DNA of 64,000 nt. Source: Bog-756 sp963828385. Its GTDB lineage: Bacteria > Actinomycetota > Acidimicrobiia > Acidimicrobiales > RAAP-2. The notes below the pieces were generated by a model. That model saw only the letters and a list, made by a program, of their open reading frames with translations, ran no database searches and was not told the origin of the DNA. Within the stretch, counting starts at the first letter, position 1, and each line of letters begins with the position of its first letter. Below, in pieces: positions 1 to 9,231 of the stretch. The DNA is taken from NCBI GenBank assembly GCA_963828385.1, contig CAWHEF010000002.1:2666001-2730000 (forward strand). The letters run 5' to 3'. Both the position numbers and the translations under genes were made by a program.

Positions 1-577
1 CCGCCCGCTCGGCCTGGATCCGATGTTCATCACGAAGCTGGTCCACGGCAGCGCTCAAGTGCCTGGTGACCTGCTCCCGCCGTTCGACCAGTATCCCCAC
101 GCCAGTGGGAAGAACGACGACGGTCAGCCAGGTTCCGGCGATCGCAGCCGGCTGGGCCTGTTGCGAAAAGTAGGGCACGAGCTCGAAGATGGCCAGGGCG
201 TAGCCGAGGACCAAGGATCCTCGGACATATCGGCCCGCGCGGAGCACCGAGCGGCCGAACATGTAAGCGGCCAGCACCAAGGCCGCCGATACGAAAGCCC
301 CTTGGGGGTCTTGGGTGACGCTCTGATACACCGCCACCGAAGCGACGGACAGCATCATCGCTGCCTGTGGGGCGATGCGACGAAAGGCCACTGCGCTGGT
401 GCAGGACACACAGGAAGTGACCGCCAAAGCCACCGAACCGCGGTACTGGAGATGACCGAGCGCGCCCAGGCCACCAGTCGTTAGTGCGGCGGCGAGGGCA
501 ACATCGATCAGGACAAGGTGGCGGCGGACCACCGCCAACACCTGCCTGGGGTCGGTGCTGAGGTGCGCCATAGCCAT
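1..577 (-). CDS. Sensor histidine kinase, N-terminal part (cut by window edge)
   Basis: Reading the minus strand from an ATG at 577 (a second in-frame ATG is at 571) gives about 192 open codons running off the window start. The visible part is a membrane sensor: roughly four to five hydrophobic segments, then a charged, coiled-coil-like stretch (VERREQVTRHL, DQLRDEHRIQAERA) of the kind that precedes the DHp domain in NarL-type (HPK7) kinases. The layout matches the intact kinase at 9521, which carries a similar ERRRASEERLQMARDLH stretch. The catalytic part lies outside the window, so the kinase assignment is inferred from this architecture. Confidence 0.75.
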   Translation of the reverse strand, partial: MAMAHLSTDPRQVLAVVRRHLVLIDVALAAALTTGGLGALGHLQYRGSVALAVTSCVSCTSAVAFRRIAPQAAMMLSVASVAVYQSVTQDPQGAFVSAALVLAAYMFGRSVLRAGRYVRGSLVLGYALAIFELVPYFSQQAQPAAIAGTWLTVVVLPTGVGILVERREQVTRHLSAAVDQLRDEHRIQAERA

Positions 578-782
578 TCAGCGTAACGAGCTCACCGCAT
601 CTGGGCGTCGTCCTCGATTCGGATCAACGTCCTTCGAAGGTCCGACTGCGTGGTTCGAGGAGATCACCGCGAAGGCCACAGCCGATCCTCCTCATAGCGG
701 ATGTCCGGACCCGTTACTGATGTCAACCTGACTGACGTCTACTCCGATCTCTGACGTGACCGATACAGAAAGAAGGCTTGCC

Positions 783-1448
783 ATGCCCGACGCTGCTTCG
801 TTGAAGGCCTCCCGACTGGGAGCGCTCGCCGGGCCCGCCTTCGCCGTCTTGTTTGTGGCGAGCGTGGTCGTCAGCAGTCCGCCTGCCGACAACGCATCCG
901 ACTCCACATGGATTGCCAACTACTCCGGTCACGGCCACCAGATCCAGCACGTGGCGACTGGGCTCCTGCTGGTGCTGGCCGGCCTGTGCCTCATGACCTT
1001 CCTGACCACGCTGTGGAAGCGCATCGCCGACCGCCGATCCGAACCGACCAGCCCTCTCGCCCTCGTCGCTGCTGGCGCCGCGGCAGCTTGCATCTCCGCT
1101 GGCGGGGTGCTGATGGCATCGGTGTCTGCCTCCGAGCTCAGCGGCTCTTATCAGCTGCCCGGCGCCGACGTGCTCCGGCTCAGCAACGATGTTGGCTTCG
1201 GTCTGGTAGCCGTCGGCGGTATGTGGGCCGTCGCCCTAGCCGTCGCTGTCCTGAGCGTCCAAGGCAAAGCGGCCGGTGTCTTCGGTACGCGCATGGCCGC
1301 CTTCGGCTGGGTCGTGGCCATACTCCTCCTTTTCAGCCTTCTTTTCCTGCCGGTCATCGTCCTTCTCGTCTGGGCCGTCGTCGTCGGAGTCAGCTGCTTG
1401 CGCCGGGATGCGGCAGAGCCGGCCGTCGCAAACCGTGTCCGAGTCTGA
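783..1448 (+). CDS. Multi-pass membrane protein of unknown function
   Basis: The product has about 221 residues and mostly hydrophobic segments: one near the N-terminus, one around residues 50-75 and several more up to a short basic tail, so about five to six membrane spans. I chose the ATG at 783 because AGAAGG (771-776) sits six bases upstream; a GTG at 756 would add nine residues but has no ribosome site. I do not recognise the family. It is transcribed divergently from the sensor kinase fragment and is followed 84 bases later by a secreted protein gene, so the two may share a transcript. Confidence 0.7.
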   Translation: MPDAASLKASRLGALAGPAFAVLFVASVVVSSPPADNASDSTWIANYSGHGHQIQHVATGLLLVLAGLCLMTFLTTLWKRIADRRSEPTSPLALVAAGAAAACISAGGVLMASVSASELSGSYQLPGADVLRLSNDVGFGLVAVGGMWAVALAVAVLSVQGKAAGVFGTRMAAFGWVVAILLLFSLLFLPVIVLLVWAVVVGVSCLRRDAAEPAVANRVRV

Positions 1449-1532
1449 CAACAGGACCGTCTGGGACCCTCAGACGTGCACGCTCCAACGATTGAGAACT
1501 AGTCATCCGATTCCAGAATGAAAGGACCCGCA

Positions 1533-2051
1533 ATGCATAGCACGCGACTCATTCCGCTGGTCGTCGCAGCCACATTATCCAGCCCGCTCGTGCTGGCCGG
1601 TCAGAGCGTCTCGGCCGCGACACCAGGAGGGACGGTCCACGTCTACGACGTCAATCCTGGTACTGGTGGCACAGGCTCGATCGTCGTCACCGGAGCATTC
1701 GCCGATTGGGGAACCGACCAATCTGGCGTCAGCGCCAAGGCCAACCGGATCGTTCTTTCTAAGGGAACCTTTGAGGTGGATACCAGCGCTATTCAGAAGG
1801 AGTTCCGCACAGCGAAGCCGAGGGGCAATTACGCGAAAAATTGTGGAGTCGTACTCGCTGCCAACGCCCCCGTCACCCTCTTCAACGGCACCGGCGCCTA
1901 TAAGGGCATCACGGGCAAAGTCAACCTCACCATCACCAACGCCGCTGTGCTGCCCAGAACGTCGAATGGGAAATGCGATGAGAGCCCGAACTCCGTGGCC
2001 GTTGGTGAGGTCACTATCAGCCAAGGGTTCGGCGCCATCTCATTCAAGTAA
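1533..2051 (+). CDS. Secreted small beta-barrel-like protein
   Basis: About 172 residues. The N-terminus is a classical signal peptide: basic start, hydrophobic core, and an Ala-rich end near residues 25-30 (SVSAA). The mature part contains GTGAYKGITGKVNL, a Gly/Tyr pattern like that in dirigent or allene-oxide-cyclase-like barrel proteins; this is only a resemblance. Two Cys residues (NCGVV and KCDES) could form a disulphide. The start at 1533 follows AAAGGA at 1521-1526; an upstream in-frame ATG at 1518 overlaps that site and is less likely. Function unknown; exported to the cell surface or medium. Confidence 0.65.
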   Translation: MHSTRLIPLVVAATLSSPLVLAGQSVSAATPGGTVHVYDVNPGTGGTGSIVVTGAFADWGTDQSGVSAKANRIVLSKGTFEVDTSAIQKEFRTAKPRGNYAKNCGVVLAANAPVTLFNGTGAYKGITGKVNLTITNAAVLPRTSNGKCDESPNSVAVGEVTISQGFGAISFK

Positions 2052-2081
2052 CCAAAAGAGTAACCAAGGGACATCCCGACG

Positions 2082-2127
2082 GGACTCTCGCCTCTCTCCC
2101 CTGGGTTGGGGACAGGCGTGAGAGTCC
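2082..2127 (+). terminator. Long hairpin, probable terminator
   Basis: GGACTCTC at 2082-2089 pairs with GAGAGTCC at 2120-2127, and an inner CCCC/GGGG stem closes the loop. It lies 30 bases after the stop of the secreted-protein gene. There is no T-run, as is common for GC-rich actinobacterial terminators. Confidence 0.5.
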
Positions 2128-2175
2128 ATCGCTGTCGTCAGCCGGTCTGTAGAAACTGGCGAGCACCGCGTCTCG

Positions 2176-2240
2176 TCACGGTGTTCCGAACCACGTAGGC
2201 AAGGCGTCTCGCAATTCGGCGTCCGTATCGTCCCCCTTTG
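2176..2240 (-). pseudogene. C-terminal scrap of a flavin monooxygenase
   Basis: The minus strand encodes DTDAELRDALPTWFGTP followed by a stop, which closely matches the last residues of the monooxygenase at 7768-9231 (TDNGLRGALTTWFGTP). The DNA is also clearly related over about 60 bases. No upstream part of such a gene is present, so this is a remnant left by a deletion or rearrangement. Confidence 0.55.
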
Positions 2241-2325
2241 ATATGTCCGCCGAGCGCCCGCCTGCGCCAATGGTGAATGAGGGCGGCACTGGTGATACGG
2301 CTCGCCCGACCGCTACCGTGGCCCT

Positions 2326-2592
2326 GTGAGCCGCCCACGAGTGCCCGGAGGGGTGGTGCACAGGCTTCCAGGAGACCTGCGCAAGGCGCTGATCGCCAAT
2401 CCGACGGCACTCGATGCCTGGCGGGACATCACGCCTCTGGCCCGCAACGAGTTCATCTGCTGGGTCGAAGATGCCAAGCAGGAGATGACCCGGGAACGTC
2501 GCATTCGCCGGACCAAGGAGGAGCTTGAGGAAGGCCAGCGTAGGCCATGCTGCTGGCCAGGGTGCAACCACCGAGAGCGCACCGGCAGATAG
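2326..2592 (+). CDS. Short YdeI/OmpD-associated family protein
   Basis: 88 residues. The segment LPGDLRKALIANPTALDAW followed by WVEDAKQEMTRERRIRRT is the C-terminal region of the YdeI/OmpD-associated family (proposed bacteriocin-protection or metal-resistance proteins, cytoplasmic). The family is usually about 190 residues, so this is the short version or a truncated copy. A Cys pair (CCWPGC) near the end is not part of the family core. The start is GTG at 2326. A full-length relative lies at 19155-19712. Confidence 0.6.
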   Translation: MSRPRVPGGVVHRLPGDLRKALIANPTALDAWRDITPLARNEFICWVEDAKQEMTRERRIRRTKEELEEGQRRPCCWPGCNHRERTGR

Positions 2593-2925
2593 CAGTCGGT
2601 CGGCCCACGAGCGCAACCGCCACAAGCATGAGTCCTAGGCGCCGGAAGGGCTCTGCCGAGGGATCGGCCCGGGTCGCGGATCTCATCGGTTGGTTCCGTG
2701 GTGATGTGCTCGAACAGACCCGCATGGACACGCGTACGCAGCCCCCTGGCCCACGGCTCGTCCAGCTCGGCGATATCGAGGGCGGTCACGTTGTCGACCA
2801 ACATGCCGAAGGCATGGAATGACCTCACCGTCACCGGTCCAGACCTGGGGTATCGGTCCCCATGCCCGCTCCGGCCCGGGTGCCTTGGGCGGCATAGGAC
2901 GCGGCATGGGACATAGCGTGGTGTC
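2593..2925. other. Gap with a possible decayed minus-strand gene
   Basis: No intact gene. On the minus strand around 2680-2830 there is a protein-like stretch (SFHAFGMLVDNVTALDIAEL and ITTEPTDEIRDP) that ends in frames without a clear start or stop. I cannot assign it to a family; it may be a degraded gene. Confidence 0.3.
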
Positions 2926-3720
2926 GTGGGCGATGACACCTGGGCCGGTTTGGCCGACCTATTTGCCGATGAAGCTTATGCCTCGGTGAAAGGGTACGTG
3001 CGCACGTATGTGTTGCATCACCACCTGCTCGAGCATCTGCCCGAGCCACCGGCCACGGTGTTGGATATCGGCGGCGGGGCAGGCCATCAATCATTTCCGC
3101 TGGCCCAAGCCGGTTACGACCTGACGTTGCTTGATCCGTCGCCGGCGATGCTGGACAAAGCAGAGCAGCGGCTCGAAGGGCTGCCTGCTGAGGCCCAGCG
3201 GCGGGTGACCCTCTTGAAGGCGCACGGTGAGAACGCCGTCGAGGCGGTGAGTGGTCGACACTTCGCCGCTGTGTTGTGCCACGGCGTGCTCGGGTACTTC
3301 GAACGACCGGAGCTGGTGGTCAGCCAGCTGTGCCGGTGCGCCGCTGCCGGCGGCGTGGTCTCGATCATGGCCGGGAACGCCAAAACGATGGCGGTGCGAC
3401 CAGCCTTGGAACGGCGGTGGGACGACGCCTTGGCCTCGTTTGACGCCACCAGCGAAGTCGGGGTGCTGGGAGTGCCGACCCGAGCTGACACGGTAGAACA
3501 CCTCAGCGAACTCATGCAGAGCGAGGACGTGGAGCCGCTCCGCTGGTACGGGGTATGGCTGTTCACCGACTGGCTCGATTTCAGTGGAGCCGAATTGGAC
3601 CTCAGCGATTCAAAGCAGTTAGCGGCGATAGCCGAAGTTGAACTCGAGGCCAGCAGACGAGACCCCTACCGCCAGCTCAGTCGCCCCTTTCATCTCGTGG
3701 GGCGCAAAGTGCTGGCCTGA
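2926..3720 (+). CDS. Class I SAM-dependent methyltransferase
   Basis: 264 residues. Motif I of the Rossmann methyltransferase fold is VLDIGGGAGHQ (about 45-55), followed by LTLLDPSPAML (motif II, Asp binding the ribose of SAM) and the motif IV region FAAVLCHGVLGYF. The tail region (RRDPYRQLSRPFHLVGRKV) is like the end of the SmtA/CmoM group, which methylates wobble uridine derivatives in tRNA; the substrate here cannot be told from sequence. The start is GTG at 2926. Flanking sequences are remnants, so it stands alone. Confidence 0.8.
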   Translation: MGDDTWAGLADLFADEAYASVKGYVRTYVLHHHLLEHLPEPPATVLDIGGGAGHQSFPLAQAGYDLTLLDPSPAMLDKAEQRLEGLPAEAQRRVTLLKAHGENAVEAVSGRHFAAVLCHGVLGYFERPELVVSQLCRCAAAGGVVSIMAGNAKTMAVRPALERRWDDALASFDATSEVGVLGVPTRADTVEHLSELMQSEDVEPLRWYGVWLFTDWLDFSGAELDLSDSKQLAAIAEVELEASRRDPYRQLSRPFHLVGRKVLA

Positions 3721-3818
3721 CGGGGCAACAGCAGGCAAGTGCTGAGGTCAGCAATTTTGCGCCGCGCACGCTCCAATTGAATCTCGTCTGATGCCGCCGA
3801 CGTTCGTTAGCTCGCTGA

Positions 3819-4020
<202 letters not shown>

Positions 4021-4085
4021 GCGCTCGGCTCCGTCTCCCGAGTGAACAAGGCCACAATGGGCCGTACCGGACTGAGGAGATCCTG

Positions 4086-4493
4086 ATGACCAAGTACCTG
4101 CTGCTCAAGCACTACCGGGGGGCGCCGGCATCGGTCAACGACGTGCCGATGGACCAGTGGACGCAGGAGGAGCTATCGGCCCACGTCCAGTACATGCGGG
4201 ACTTCGCCGCTCGGCTTGAGGGAACCGGCGAGTTCGTCGACAGCCAAGCGCTCTCCCCGGAGGGCACGTTCGTCCGCTACGACGGTGAGGGGCGGCGGCC
4301 GGTCACCGACGGCCCGTTCGCGGAGACCAAGGACCTGATCGCCGGCTGGATGGTGATCGATGTCGAGACCTACGAGCGGGCGCTCGAGCTGGCTGGCGAG
4401 CTGTCCGCGGCCCCGGGTGCAGGTGGGAAGCCGATCCACGAGTGGCTCGAGGTGCGCCCGTTCCTGACCGCGCCCCCGACCATCACGGAGTAA
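4086..4493 (+). CDS. DGPF/YCII-domain protein, ECF42 sigma partner
   Basis: 135 residues. It begins MTKYLLLKHYRG and contains VTDGPFAETKDLIAGW, the signature that names the DGPF family (YCII fold, dimeric ferredoxin-like). The start is ATG at 4086 after GAGGAG at 4074-4079. The stop is six bases before the sigma factor gene. Genes of this family are the standard partners of ECF42 sigma factors and are thought to be part of the regulon or its signalling; the biochemical role is not settled. Confidence 0.88.
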   Translation: MTKYLLLKHYRGAPASVNDVPMDQWTQEELSAHVQYMRDFAARLEGTGEFVDSQALSPEGTFVRYDGEGRRPVTDGPFAETKDLIAGWMVIDVETYERALELAGELSAAPGAGGKPIHEWLEVRPFLTAPPTITE

Positions 4494-4499
4494 CGCACG

Positions 4500-5645
4500 G
4501 TGGACGAGACGCTGCTGCGGACCCTCACCCCCACCGTGATTGGCATCCTCGTCCGTCGCGGAGCCGACCTGGCTGCGGCCGAGGATGCCGTGCAGGACGC
4601 CCTGGTCGAGGCCGTGCGCGTGTGGCCGGCCGACCCGCCGCGAGACCCCAAGGCCTGGCTGGTCACCGTGGCCTGGCGCAAGTTCCTCGACGGTGCCCGC
4701 GCCGATACCTCCCGACGACACCGTGAGGTACGCGTCGAGGGCGAGCCCATGACCGGTCCGGGCGAGGTGGTTGACGACACGCTCCAGCTGTACTTCTTGT
4801 GCGCGCACCCGTCCCTGACTCCGGCTTCGGCCGTCGCGCTCACGCTGCGCGCGGTCGGTGGTCTGACCACGCGCCAGATCGCGCAGGCCTATCTCGTGCC
4901 GGAGGCGACCGTGGCCCAGCGGATCAGCAGGGCCAAGCGGACCGTCTCGAGCGTCGAGTTCAACAAGCCCGGTGACGTCGCCACCGTGTTGCGCGTCTTC
5001 TATCTGGTCTTCAACGAGGGCTACTCCGGCGATGTCGACCTCGCCTCTGAGGCGATCCGGCTCACTCGCCAGCTGGCGGCCAAGACCAACCATGAGGAGG
5101 TCGCGGGCCTGCTCGCGCTCATGCTGCTCCACCACGCACGGCGCCCGGCACGGACCGGCCCCGACGGCACACTCGTACCTCTTGCCGAGCAGGACCGCAG
5201 CTTGTGGAACACCCGCCTGATCGCCGAGGGCGTCGACGTGCTCCAGACAGCACTCACCCGCGGCCGCCTAGGCGAGTTCCAGGCCCAGGCCGCCATCGCC
5301 GCGCTTCACGCCGACGCACGGACGGCCGGGGAGACCGACTGGGGACAGATCGTCGAATGGTACGACGAACTGGTGCGCCTCACCGAAAGCCCGGTGGCCC
5401 GCCTCAACCGGGCCGTCGCGGTCGGTGAGGCCAACGGCCCGCGGGCCGGCCTAGCCGCCCTGGCCGCACTCGACCCCGACCTGCCCCGCTACGCCGCCGT
5501 CACGGCGTACCTTCACGAGCGTGACGGTGACCTAGTCACCGCGGCACGGCTCTACGCCCAAGCCGCCCGATCGGCGCCCAACCTCCCCGAACGCGACCAC
5601 CTCACGCGACAAGCAGCACGGCTCAACGTGGAACTGCGCAGTTGA
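4500..5645 (+). CDS. ECF42-type RNA polymerase sigma factor with C-terminal helical extension
   Basis: 381 residues, about twice the size of a minimal ECF sigma. Region 2 is at about 10-75 (ADLAAAEDAVQDALVEAVRVW) and region 4 at about 100-150 (LTTRQIAQAYLVPEATVAQR). After this comes a long alpha-helical, TPR-like domain with VFYLVFNEGYSG and SPVARLNRAVAV, typical of ECF42 (DUF6596). In this group no anti-sigma factor is used and the C-terminal domain controls activity. The GTG start at 4500 lies six bases after the DGPF gene stop, so the pair is an operon. Both are intact although next to remnants. Confidence 0.9.
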   Translation: MDETLLRTLTPTVIGILVRRGADLAAAEDAVQDALVEAVRVWPADPPRDPKAWLVTVAWRKFLDGARADTSRRHREVRVEGEPMTGPGEVVDDTLQLYFLCAHPSLTPASAVALTLRAVGGLTTRQIAQAYLVPEATVAQRISRAKRTVSSVEFNKPGDVATVLRVFYLVFNEGYSGDVDLASEAIRLTRQLAAKTNHEEVAGLLALMLLHHARRPARTGPDGTLVPLAEQDRSLWNTRLIAEGVDVLQTALTRGRLGEFQAQAAIAALHADARTAGETDWGQIVEWYDELVRLTESPVARLNRAVAVGEANGPRAGLAALAALDPDLPRYAAVTAYLHERDGDLVTAARLYAQAARSAPNLPERDHLTRQAARLNVELRS

Positions 5646-5716
5646 GCAGCGGGCGCCACACAGCTTCGTAAGCATGCACGGTGCACGCCCTATGCAGCGT
5701 CTGATCAAGCCCCTCT
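5646..5716. repeat. Relic of the TGCATAGGGC repeat family
   Basis: Just after the sigma gene stop the sequence starts GTTGAGCAGCGGGC and later contains GCATGCACGGTGCACG and GCCCTATGCAGCG. These are the half-sites of the structured repeats at 27732-27884 and 34122-34271. The order is partly preserved, so it looks like a decayed member. The rest of the gap to 5874 shows no gene. Confidence 0.4.
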
Positions 5717-5874
5717 CGATGCGCGACACCACAGCCCGTCGCACGCTCCTGTCCTGGCACCGTGCCTGCGCTGCCTTCGCAGAAGGTGGCTGGGTTGATA
5801 CTGAAGGCGCCTACTGATGCAGCTGCAAATTGGCGGTTGTCGAGCCCAGAGTGACGCAGGCCGGCGGACGCCAC

Positions 5875-6654
5875 TCAGGTGATGTCGTGGTGGAGGGTGG
5901 TCCGCTCGGTGACGAGCGATACGGCGACGACCACCGCGGCGACGAGCGCAGCAGCGACGAGGAACGGCAGGGCCTGCTGCGAGGAGACGCTGTAGCCCGG
6001 TCCGAAGGCGCCGGCCCCGAGCTTGGCGCCGCCGAGGGTGGTCGCCGCCGTGTAGGGAAGGTAGGGGCGGATAGCGCTGATGCTGGCGCCGAGGATGGAC
6101 TCGATCACCATGCACCATACGAAGACGCCGACGACCCCGGCCAGCTGAGCCCGGACGAGCGAGCCGATACCCACGCCCAGGGCGGCGAGAAGGGCGGCGC
6201 CGACCCCGGCACCAGCGATGTGGCCGACCAACGTGGCGGTCCCGATGGCGACATGGTCGCCGTGGCCGGCAGCGAAGGCGAGACCGACGGCGGTGGCGAC
6301 TATCCCGGCAGCCAGGCCGTAACAGGCGCCGACGAGTGCGGTGGCGGCGGCCTTGGCCCCGAGCACCCGGCGGCGGTCTGGGGTGGCCAGGTAGGTGAGG
6401 GTGGCGCTGGTATGGCGGAACTCGCCGCTGGCGACGATCACGCCGAGCACGGCGGCCAGGATCATCGCCACTCCAGTGACCGTGGTCACATCGCCGAGCC
6501 CGGCAGCGGTGGAGATGGGTGGGACCCGACGGCCCGCCCGGGATGCTTCGAGCGATGAAAAGAGAGCGGTGACGGCGACCGCCGCGGCGAGCAGACCGAA
6601 CGTGACCCGCATGGTTCGCAGCTTGAGCAGCTCGACGCGGACGAGCCGGATCAT
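5875..6654 (-). CDS. ABC-2 type transporter permease
   Basis: 259 residues with six predicted membrane spans. The start MIRLVRVELLKLRTMRVTFG, with a cytoplasmic basic stretch before the first span, is typical of the ABC-2 exporter permeases that pair with a separate ATPase. It overlaps the ATPase gene by four bases (6651-6654, ATGA) and follows it, so the two make one exporter. Substrate unknown; such pairs next to a DesK/NarL two-component system often export membrane-active compounds or lipids. Start ATG at 6654. Confidence 0.88.
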   Translation of the reverse strand: MIRLVRVELLKLRTMRVTFGLLAAAVAVTALFSSLEASRAGRRVPPISTAAGLGDVTTVTGVAMILAAVLGVIVASGEFRHTSATLTYLATPDRRRVLGAKAAATALVGACYGLAAGIVATAVGLAFAAGHGDHVAIGTATLVGHIAGAGVGAALLAALGVGIGSLVRAQLAGVVGVFVWCMVIESILGASISAIRPYLPYTAATTLGGAKLGAGAFGPGYSVSSQQALPFLVAAALVAAVVVAVSLVTERTTLHHDIT

Positions 6655-7559
6655 CGGGTTACCTCCTGTTGGGCGGGGTTGCCAGTGAGCCGGAGGAAGA
6701 CGTCCTCCAGGTCGGCGGCGTCGGTTGTGGTCTCGAAGATGGGGATGGCGGCCTCGGCGGCGAGGGTGCCGATGAGCTCGCCCGAGGCGCCGGTCACCTC
6801 TAGGCGGTCCGGGCCGGTGACGAGGGCCGTGACGCCGTCCTCGACAAGGAGGGCGGCGAGCCGCTCGGGTCGAGGAGTACGGACCCGGATGACCTGGGTG
6901 GCCCGCTCGGTGAGCTCATCCAGGCTGGCCTGGGTGACGAGCCGGCCGTGGTCCATGATGACCACGCTGTCGACGGTCTGGGCCACCTCGGCCAGGATGT
7001 GGCTGGAGACCAACACGGTCCGTCCTTCGGCGGCCAGAGACCGCAGGAGCCGGCGGAGCCAGTGGACCCCCTCGGGGTCGAGGCCGTTGGCCGGCTCGTC
7101 CAAGATGAGGATCTCGGGGTCGCAGAGCAGAGCGGTGGCCAGGCCGAGCCGTTGGCGCATGCCGAGGGAGTACTGCCCTACCCGCCGCCCGGCCGCCTCG
7201 GTGAGATCGACCAGGTCGAGCACCTCGTCGACGCGGGAGCGGGGGGCGTCGCCGGCCAGAGCTTCGATGCGCAGGTGGTCCGCCGCCGTCCGTCCCGGAT
7301 AGGGGTTGGACGCCTCGAGGACGGCGCCCACGACGTGGCGGGGACGGGATAGCTCGCTATAAGGGCGGCCGTTGATGGTGGCGGCACCGCTGGTAGGTGT
7401 GACCAGGCCGAGGAGCATGCGCAAGGTGGTGGTCTTGCCGGCCCCGTTCGGGCCCAAGAAGCCCACCACGCTGCCTTGCTCAACGGTGAAGCTCACCTGG
7501 TCGACGGCCAGCACAGGGCCGAATCGCTTAGTCAGCTGGTCGAGCTCGGCGGTGGCCAT
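6651..7559 (-). CDS. ABC transporter ATP-binding protein
   Basis: 302 residues. Walker A is GPNGAGKTT (36-44), the signature is SLGMRQR (131-137, a common variant of LSGGQ), Walker B plus the catalytic Glu is LILDEP (151-156) and the H-loop His is in VSSHILAE. A C-terminal domain of about 80 residues follows, as in the DrrA/BcrA-like exporters. It is the first gene of the exporter operon and overlaps the permease. The regulators at 9521-11388 are probably linked to it, although a monooxygenase gene now sits between them. Confidence 0.92.
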   Translation of the reverse strand: MATAELDQLTKRFGPVLAVDQVSFTVEQGSVVGFLGPNGAGKTTTLRMLLGLVTPTSGAATINGRPYSELSRPRHVVGAVLEASNPYPGRTAADHLRIEALAGDAPRSRVDEVLDLVDLTEAAGRRVGQYSLGMRQRLGLATALLCDPEILILDEPANGLDPEGVHWLRRLLRSLAAEGRTVLVSSHILAEVAQTVDSVVIMDHGRLVTQASLDELTERATQVIRVRTPRPERLAALLVEDGVTALVTGPDRLEVTGASGELIGTLAAEAAIPIFETTTDAADLEDVFLRLTGNPAQQEVTR

Positions 7560-7597
7560 CAGCCGACCTGCCCGTTGATGTAGGTGTCCATGACGAC

Positions 7598-7735
7598 TAA
7601 TGGTGACGGAACCGATGCCGTTCGTCGTCTGACGAGCTGCGGCTTGTCAGCTCCATCGGGCGACGTAGCTGACAGGGTGCGACTACGTCAGGGCGCTTAG
7701 GCGAGTGTGCGATCACGAGCCGACGACGCAGCTGC
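7598..7735. repeat. Direct repeat, copy 1, flanking the monooxygenase
   Basis: About 130 bases beginning ATGGTGACGGA are clearly related, in the same orientation, to 9363-9500. Conserved blocks include GCCGTTCGTC, CGAGCTG and GACTACGTC. Inside copy 1 lies a perfect inverted repeat, TGTCAGCT (7645-7652) and AGCTGACA (7667-7674), a candidate operator upstream of the ABC operon. Estimated identity is roughly 70 percent by eye. Confidence 0.6.
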
Positions 7736-7767
7736 TGAGTTGTCCAATCGTCGTTACCAGGCAAGTG

Positions 7768-9231
7768 TCATGGTGTCCCGAACCAGGTGGTCAGGGCGCC
7801 ACGCAGTCCATTGTCTGTGCCGTCCCCTACCCAGGCGACATGGCCGTCGGGTCTGATCAGTACGGCGGTAGGAGCGCTGACCGCGCCGAGTGCCGGAAGC
7901 TCCCATGGACCGTCATAGCTCGCGTCGATCGACTGGACTCGATCCGCCCACGGAGCGAGATCGAAGCCGCCTACCCCGCCGAGGTTGAGGAGCACCGGAC
8001 GCGCCTCGTGCAGTAGGGAGAACACCCGCCCCGGACCGTCGAGGGTGACCAGGTCGAGGTCGGGCATCCGCCGTCCGAGCAGCGGGTGGCCCTCACCCAG
8101 GTCGTAGTGGATGTCCAGACCGGAAACCATCGCGCCGAAACGCTTGCGAGGCTCGTCCATGCTCAGTAGCACGGACATCGCGTCACGAAGCGCATCGATC
8201 CGCGGGTCCCTGCGGGTAAGGACGGTCGTCCCCATGGTGTCGTGCAGCACGCGGGCAGCAACCGGGTGCCGCTCGGCATGATAGGTATCGAGAAGATCCT
8301 CCGACGACGTACCCTTGACCACCTGGGCCAGCTTCCATCCCAGGTTGACCGCATCCTGTACACCGAGGTTGAGGCCCTGCCCCCCAACCGGGTAGTGCAC
8401 GTGTGCAGCGTCGCCGGCGAGCAGCACGCGACCCTCTCGATAGGAGGCCGCCTGGCGGGTCATGTCCGTGAACCGGGAGATCCAGGTCGGGCTGTGCACC
8501 CCGAAATCGGTCCCGTAGACAGCGATAAGCATGCGACTGAGATCACCCAGGGTCGCTTTTCCAGCCTGCCCGGCATACTGCTCACTCACCACCACCCGTA
8601 CCTGCTCCCCGCCTTTCAGCCTGCCCATGCCATGCTGGCCGTTGTCGTCACGGCGGATGCCCACCTCGGGCTCCTCGCTCATCTCGACCTCGGCGACCAG
8701 AGAGCTGACCGACGGATCCCAGCCGGGGAACTCGATACCGGCCGCCTTGCGGATGAGGCTCCGTCCCCCGTCGCAGCCGACCAGGTATTCCGCCCCTAAC
8801 GACGAACCGTCGGACAGCTCGACGCCGACGCCGGTATCGCTCTGGGTGAAGCCTGTGACCTCACGCGCGCGGGAGATCGGCACCCCCAGCTCCTCGACCC
8901 AGCCACCCAGGATGCGCTCGAAGTGTTTCTGCCAAAGGGCGAGACCGTAGTTGTGTCGGGTGGGGAAGTCGCTGATGTCCAAGTGGACCAGGGCGAAACT
9001 CTGGACCTGCATCGCCTGCCCCTCGGCGAGGAATCGGGCGGCGATCCCGCGCTGATCGAGCACTTCAATCGTGCGGGAATGCAGACCACCGGCACGCGAA
9101 CCGGCGAGCTTTTCGCTCACACTCCGCTCGACGACCAAGACGTCGACCCTCGCCAACGCCAACTCGGCAGCCAGCATCATCCCGGTCGGGCCAGCTCCGA
9201 CGATGGCCACCTCGTGGTCTCTCTCACCCAT
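7768..9231 (-). CDS. FAD-dependent aromatic-ring monooxygenase
   Basis: 487 residues. It has the three motifs of group A flavoprotein hydroxylases (PheA/TfdB/RdmE-like): GAGPTGMMLAAELA (12-25, dinucleotide binding), GCDGGRSLIRKAAG (152-165, DG motif) and LLAGDAAHVHYPVGGQGLNL (270-289, GD motif). The last 110 residues form the thioredoxin-like C-terminal domain. Members hydroxylate polyketides, phenols or rifamycins with NADPH and oxygen; the substrate cannot be read here. The gene lies alone between two related 130-base repeats, with the exporter on one side and a two-component system on the other, which could suit a detoxification role. Confidence 0.88.
   Translation of the reverse strand: MGERDHEVAIVGAGPTGMMLAAELALARVDVLVVERSVSEKLAGSRAGGLHSRTIEVLDQRGIAARFLAEGQAMQVQSFALVHLDISDFPTRHNYGLALWQKHFERILGGWVEELGVPISRAREVTGFTQSDTGVGVELSDGSSLGAEYLVGCDGGRSLIRKAAGIEFPGWDPSVSSLVAEVEMSEEPEVGIRRDDNGQHGMGRLKGGEQVRVVVSEQYAGQAGKATLGDLSRMLIAVYGTDFGVHSPTWISRFTDMTRQAASYREGRVLLAGDAAHVHYPVGGQGLNLGVQDAVNLGWKLAQVVKGTSSEDLLDTYHAERHPVAARVLHDTMGTTVLTRRDPRIDALRDAMSVLLSMDEPRKRFGAMVSGLDIHYDLGEGHPLLGRRMPDLDLVTLDGPGRVFSLLHEARPVLLNLGGVGGFDLAPWADRVQSIDASYDGPWELPALGAVSAPTAVLIRPDGHVAWVGDGTDNGLRGALTTWFGTP

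Noticed and set aside
4173..5135. A 320-codon minus-strand open frame
   Set aside because: Antisense to the DGPF and ECF42 genes.
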